From Anisodus tanguticus (Eukaryota > Streptophyta > Magnoliopsida > Solanales > Solanaceae), in the NCBI GenBank assembly GCA_034509755.1, contig CM067539.1, positions 61,328,513-61,392,512 of the forward strand: a stretch of DNA of 64,000 nt. Direction: 5' to 3'. Below are positions 61,486-64,000 of the stretch, piece by piece; position 1 is the first letter of the stretch, and each line of letters begins with the position of its first letter. Both the position numbers and the translations under genes were made by a program. The notes below the pieces were generated by a model. The model was not told where the DNA came from. It searched no databases and saw only the letters and a program-made list of their open reading frames with translations.

Positions 61486-62732
61486 TATAAATGGTTGGTA
61501 AACATGATTGGTAAATATATCTACCAACTTATTGATCTATTTTTACAAAATATAAACTTACGCCTTTTTGGATGATTTGGGATTTCATCTCATGAGTTGA
61601 AATCGCACGTCCAAACACTGATTTTTCATCTCATGAGATAAAATCGCATGTCCAAACGCCTACTCAGTATAATGCCACAAGTGGAGTTTGAGGAGGGTAG
61701 AGTGTACGCATACCTTACCCAACCTCGTAGAGGGATGTAAAAATTATTTCTGATTGACCCTCGGCTCAAGTAAAACGTTACAGAGTCGTTTGAACAAGGA
61801 ATATAGAAATGAAAGCAATAACAACAACGAAATATTGCGATACATATGCTTTTTAGAAATTTGTTCATATTATTTATTAGACAATGATAAATTTGAAAAA
61901 ATATGCACTTAATACCTTCTTGATTTCTTAAGAAAATCACTTATTTTGGACTAAATTTGTAAAGCTAGAAATTACTTATCGTGGATCGGAGGGAGTATTA
62001 CATTAAATAGGCGTTTGATCATTAAAATTAAATATTTTTCACTTTATTTGAAATTTTGAAGTTAGAGTTGAAATTGGAGTTAAAGACGGAGATGTGTTTG
62101 ATTATAGTTTTCGTAAAAAATATTTGGTTGTTTGAATGTATTGAAAGTGAAAATAACATTTTAGGGGGTTTTCAAATTCCAAGTTGTATTTGGAATGAAA
62201 TTGTATTTGAAATTTTTATGGCCAAGCGGTGACTTTTAAATAAATTGAAAAAAAAATTCTGAAAAAAGTGAAAAATTCTCATGGCCAAACGGGTCTTGAT
62301 ATGTGACACTAATGATTATAAAGAAATATATCTATACTTACCTCAAGAGTGATTAGATTGTATAATGATTTTAAATATTACCAGAGCAATTCTGTACAGA
62401 TCAAGTATAAATAATAGTGACATAACTTGCTCTTTGTTCTCTCAAATTTTATGCGCACGAGTCTCTCTTCTTTTGACTTATATTCTCTGTTCAGTTCTCT
62501 TTATCGTTTACTTGCAAATTTGACTTGTTTTCATTTTTGGCAGTGGGCAAGTGAAAAGTCAACTTGACTTGATATATATTTTGAAATTAGTTATGTTTGG
62601 ACAATTTTTTGAAAAAAATTGTAGAAAATACGTAGCATCAGAAAACTTGTTTTTCCCCCAAAAAAACTTTTTAGAAAAGTGCCTCAAATAGTAGCCATTA
62701 ACAAATATGTTGTATTTTTAAAATGAAATAAT
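61486..62732. other. intergenic, SINE remnant and MITE end, no gene seen
   Basis: A SINE 3' body lies on the minus strand at 61664-61800. ATCGGAGGGAGTA near 61985 is an isolated Stowaway-type right end. The remainder is AT-rich and unassigned. Confidence 0.6.
61664..61800 (-). mobile_element. SINE 3' domain, inverted
   Basis: The minus strand reads ACTTGAGCCGAGGGTCAATC, GGTAAGGTATGCGTACACTC and CCACTTGTGGCATTATACTG, matching the 17630-17784 body. The TTG tail is missing. Confidence 0.7.
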
Positions 62733-63757
62733 TAGGAATGGCAGGTGGGTATAATTTTGCGGATTCCGCACCGCATTCTCCCCAATTGGGGCGGGTAGTA
62801 GACGGGTATGGGTATTGAAAATGTACTCGTCACGGGTAGGCGGGTAGGTGGTGGATTTGCAGTCATACCCGCCCCGCATCCAACCGCCTACCCGCCCGCC
62901 TTATACCTGTCCCAAGCCCAAAATATTAGCAGCCCATAAGTCATGCCTTCAGCCCATAAGTTACGACAAGTCTCTCATTCTCCAACAAAACTCAAAACCC
63001 TATGCCTCTTCAGTCCTTCACGCCTCCCTCTCTCTCGTTTCCCTTCACGCCGTCTCTCATCCCTCTCTCATTCTCGACGTCTCTGGCTTTTTCTTTAAAG
63101 GAGATGCTGATCGGAAAATATTGGAAAATATTGTTGTCTTTGCTTTGTGCTTTAGGGTTGTCTTGGTGAGGTCAATTTTTGTGCATTAAGTTTTACCTAT
63201 TGGGTTTGTGGAGTTTAATTGAAAAAGTTGAAAAACTTTAGCTTATATAGCTGAAATAATATCTGAGTTTTGTCTACATTTGTAATATATAACTATTTGG
63301 ATGGATAATTTTTGGGTTTTCTTGGAAATTTTATTTTCTTGATTCTTTGTTGTAAGGGGGAAGATGTGAAAAAATGGGAAATTCTTGGTGAAAAAATCCG
63401 AAATTCTCCTCCCTCTCTCCCAAAGAAATGAGACAGTGACAGTATTGATTCTTGACTCAAATTTTTGGGATAATTTTTGGAATTTGAATTTTTGGGATCA
63501 TGTTGATCAATAATTGATCACAAATGAATTGATTACAAAATATGGCAGACGGGTACAGACGGGTATTGGCGGGTGACAGATATCCACTTGGGTGGTGGAG
63601 TGGGTGTGGATTTAGAAATATACCCGCCTATGCGGGTATGGATGTTGAAAATTATACCCACCACGGATGGCGGGTAGATGGCGGATATAAAATTTTCTGA
63701 CGGATACGGGTGCGGAGGAAGGGTACGTGCACCAGCCCCGCCCAATTGACATCCCTA
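62733..63757. mobile_element. non-autonomous hAT element (1025 bp)
   Basis: The left end TAGGAATGGCAGGTGGG and the inverted right end TAGGGATGTCAATTGGG are terminal repeats. The flanks GAAATAAT (62725-62732) and GAAATAAT (63758-63765) are an exact 8-bp duplication. GC-rich subterminal sequence (GCGGGTA motifs) occurs at both ends. The interior (about 62930-63480) is non-coding or of unknown origin; the 113-codon ORF there is not supported. Confidence 0.92.
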
Positions 63758-64000
63758 GAAATAATGTCACAAAATGCAAAGTAGAAAATATATCATAGTT
63801 CAAAGTAACAACCTTATCACTTGTAATTCTACACCCCCCTCTGTTGGAACATTCTGACATTTCTTCCTTGGAAAATATAACTCAAACAAATTAGGTATGT
63901 TTTTATTTTTATAATTATTTCTTATTATAATACATTGACTCGATAAATTTAGATTCACGTTACATAAAGTTTGTTAAAAATATAATTAAGTAAATAAAAG
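63758..64000. other. intergenic to the window end
   Basis: Starts with the right copy of the hAT target duplication. Nothing else recognised. Confidence 0.6.

Noticed and set aside
62848..63189. 113-codon ORF starting in repeats
   Set aside because: Begins in the hAT subterminal CCCGCC repeats and has low-complexity Ser/Leu composition.

Overview
This is a plant nuclear window, most likely from a Solanaceae (nightshade family) genome. The evidence is two intron-rich, GT-AG-spliced plant genes embedded in dense LTR retrotransposon, LINE, hAT and Stowaway-type debris, plus several copies of a SINE 3' domain with a TTG-rich tail of the kind known from tobacco and other Solanaceae (TS/SolS type). 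Genus cannot be fixed from sequence reading alone. No rRNA, tRNA, CRISPR or prokaryotic-type gene was seen.

The two host genes converge. ARC3 (plus strand, 15780-34780) can be assembled into 16 exons that join in frame to about 760 codons: a transit-like N-terminus, a divergent FtsZ-like region, a middle region, and C-terminal MORN repeats. It encodes a chloroplast division-site regulator. A GT77/DUF-type nucleotide-diphospho-sugar transferase (minus strand, 40378-36883) has three exons, 369 codons, one N-terminal membrane anchor and a DxD motif. Both look intact. The space between them (34781-36882) holds no recognisable gene.

Layout. 1-5191: Ty1/copia element on the minus strand with both LTRs (left LTR cut by the window start), frameshifted. 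6123-6662: non-autonomous hAT. 7198-13859: degenerate autonomous-type hAT, split by a 3.27-kb solo LTR (8203-11471, perfect 5-bp duplication). 13991-14207: Stowaway-like MITE. 15128-15240: duplicated copy of the ARC3 start. 15780-34780: ARC3, whose introns carry a 5.56-kb L1-type LINE with an 18-bp target duplication (intron 3), an RTE LINE fragment (intron 3), L1 and RTE fragments (intron 14), SINE tails and a MITE (intron 1). 36883-40378: glycosyltransferase. 40531-41342: hAT MITE 153 bp upstream of its start codon. 43489-43686: short hAT-like MITE. 44040-49320: Ty3/gypsy chromovirus with two LTRs, decayed. 49491-50676: second solo LTR with perfect duplication. 54171-54508: unidentified ORF cut by LTR-type sequence. 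54509-56460: LTR-derived block. 56491-57338: long inverted repeat made of two opposed LTR fragments. About 56840-61485: 5' part of an Athila/Tat-type gypsy element (LTR, tRNA-Asp-type primer site, gag, protease, start of RT). 62733-63757: non-autonomous hAT with a perfect 8-bp duplication.

No operon-like or new multi-gene system is visible. The most informative content is the nested insertion history and the way transposons have enlarged ARC3 without breaking its reading frame. All element boundaries were read by eye; identities and ages were not computed.
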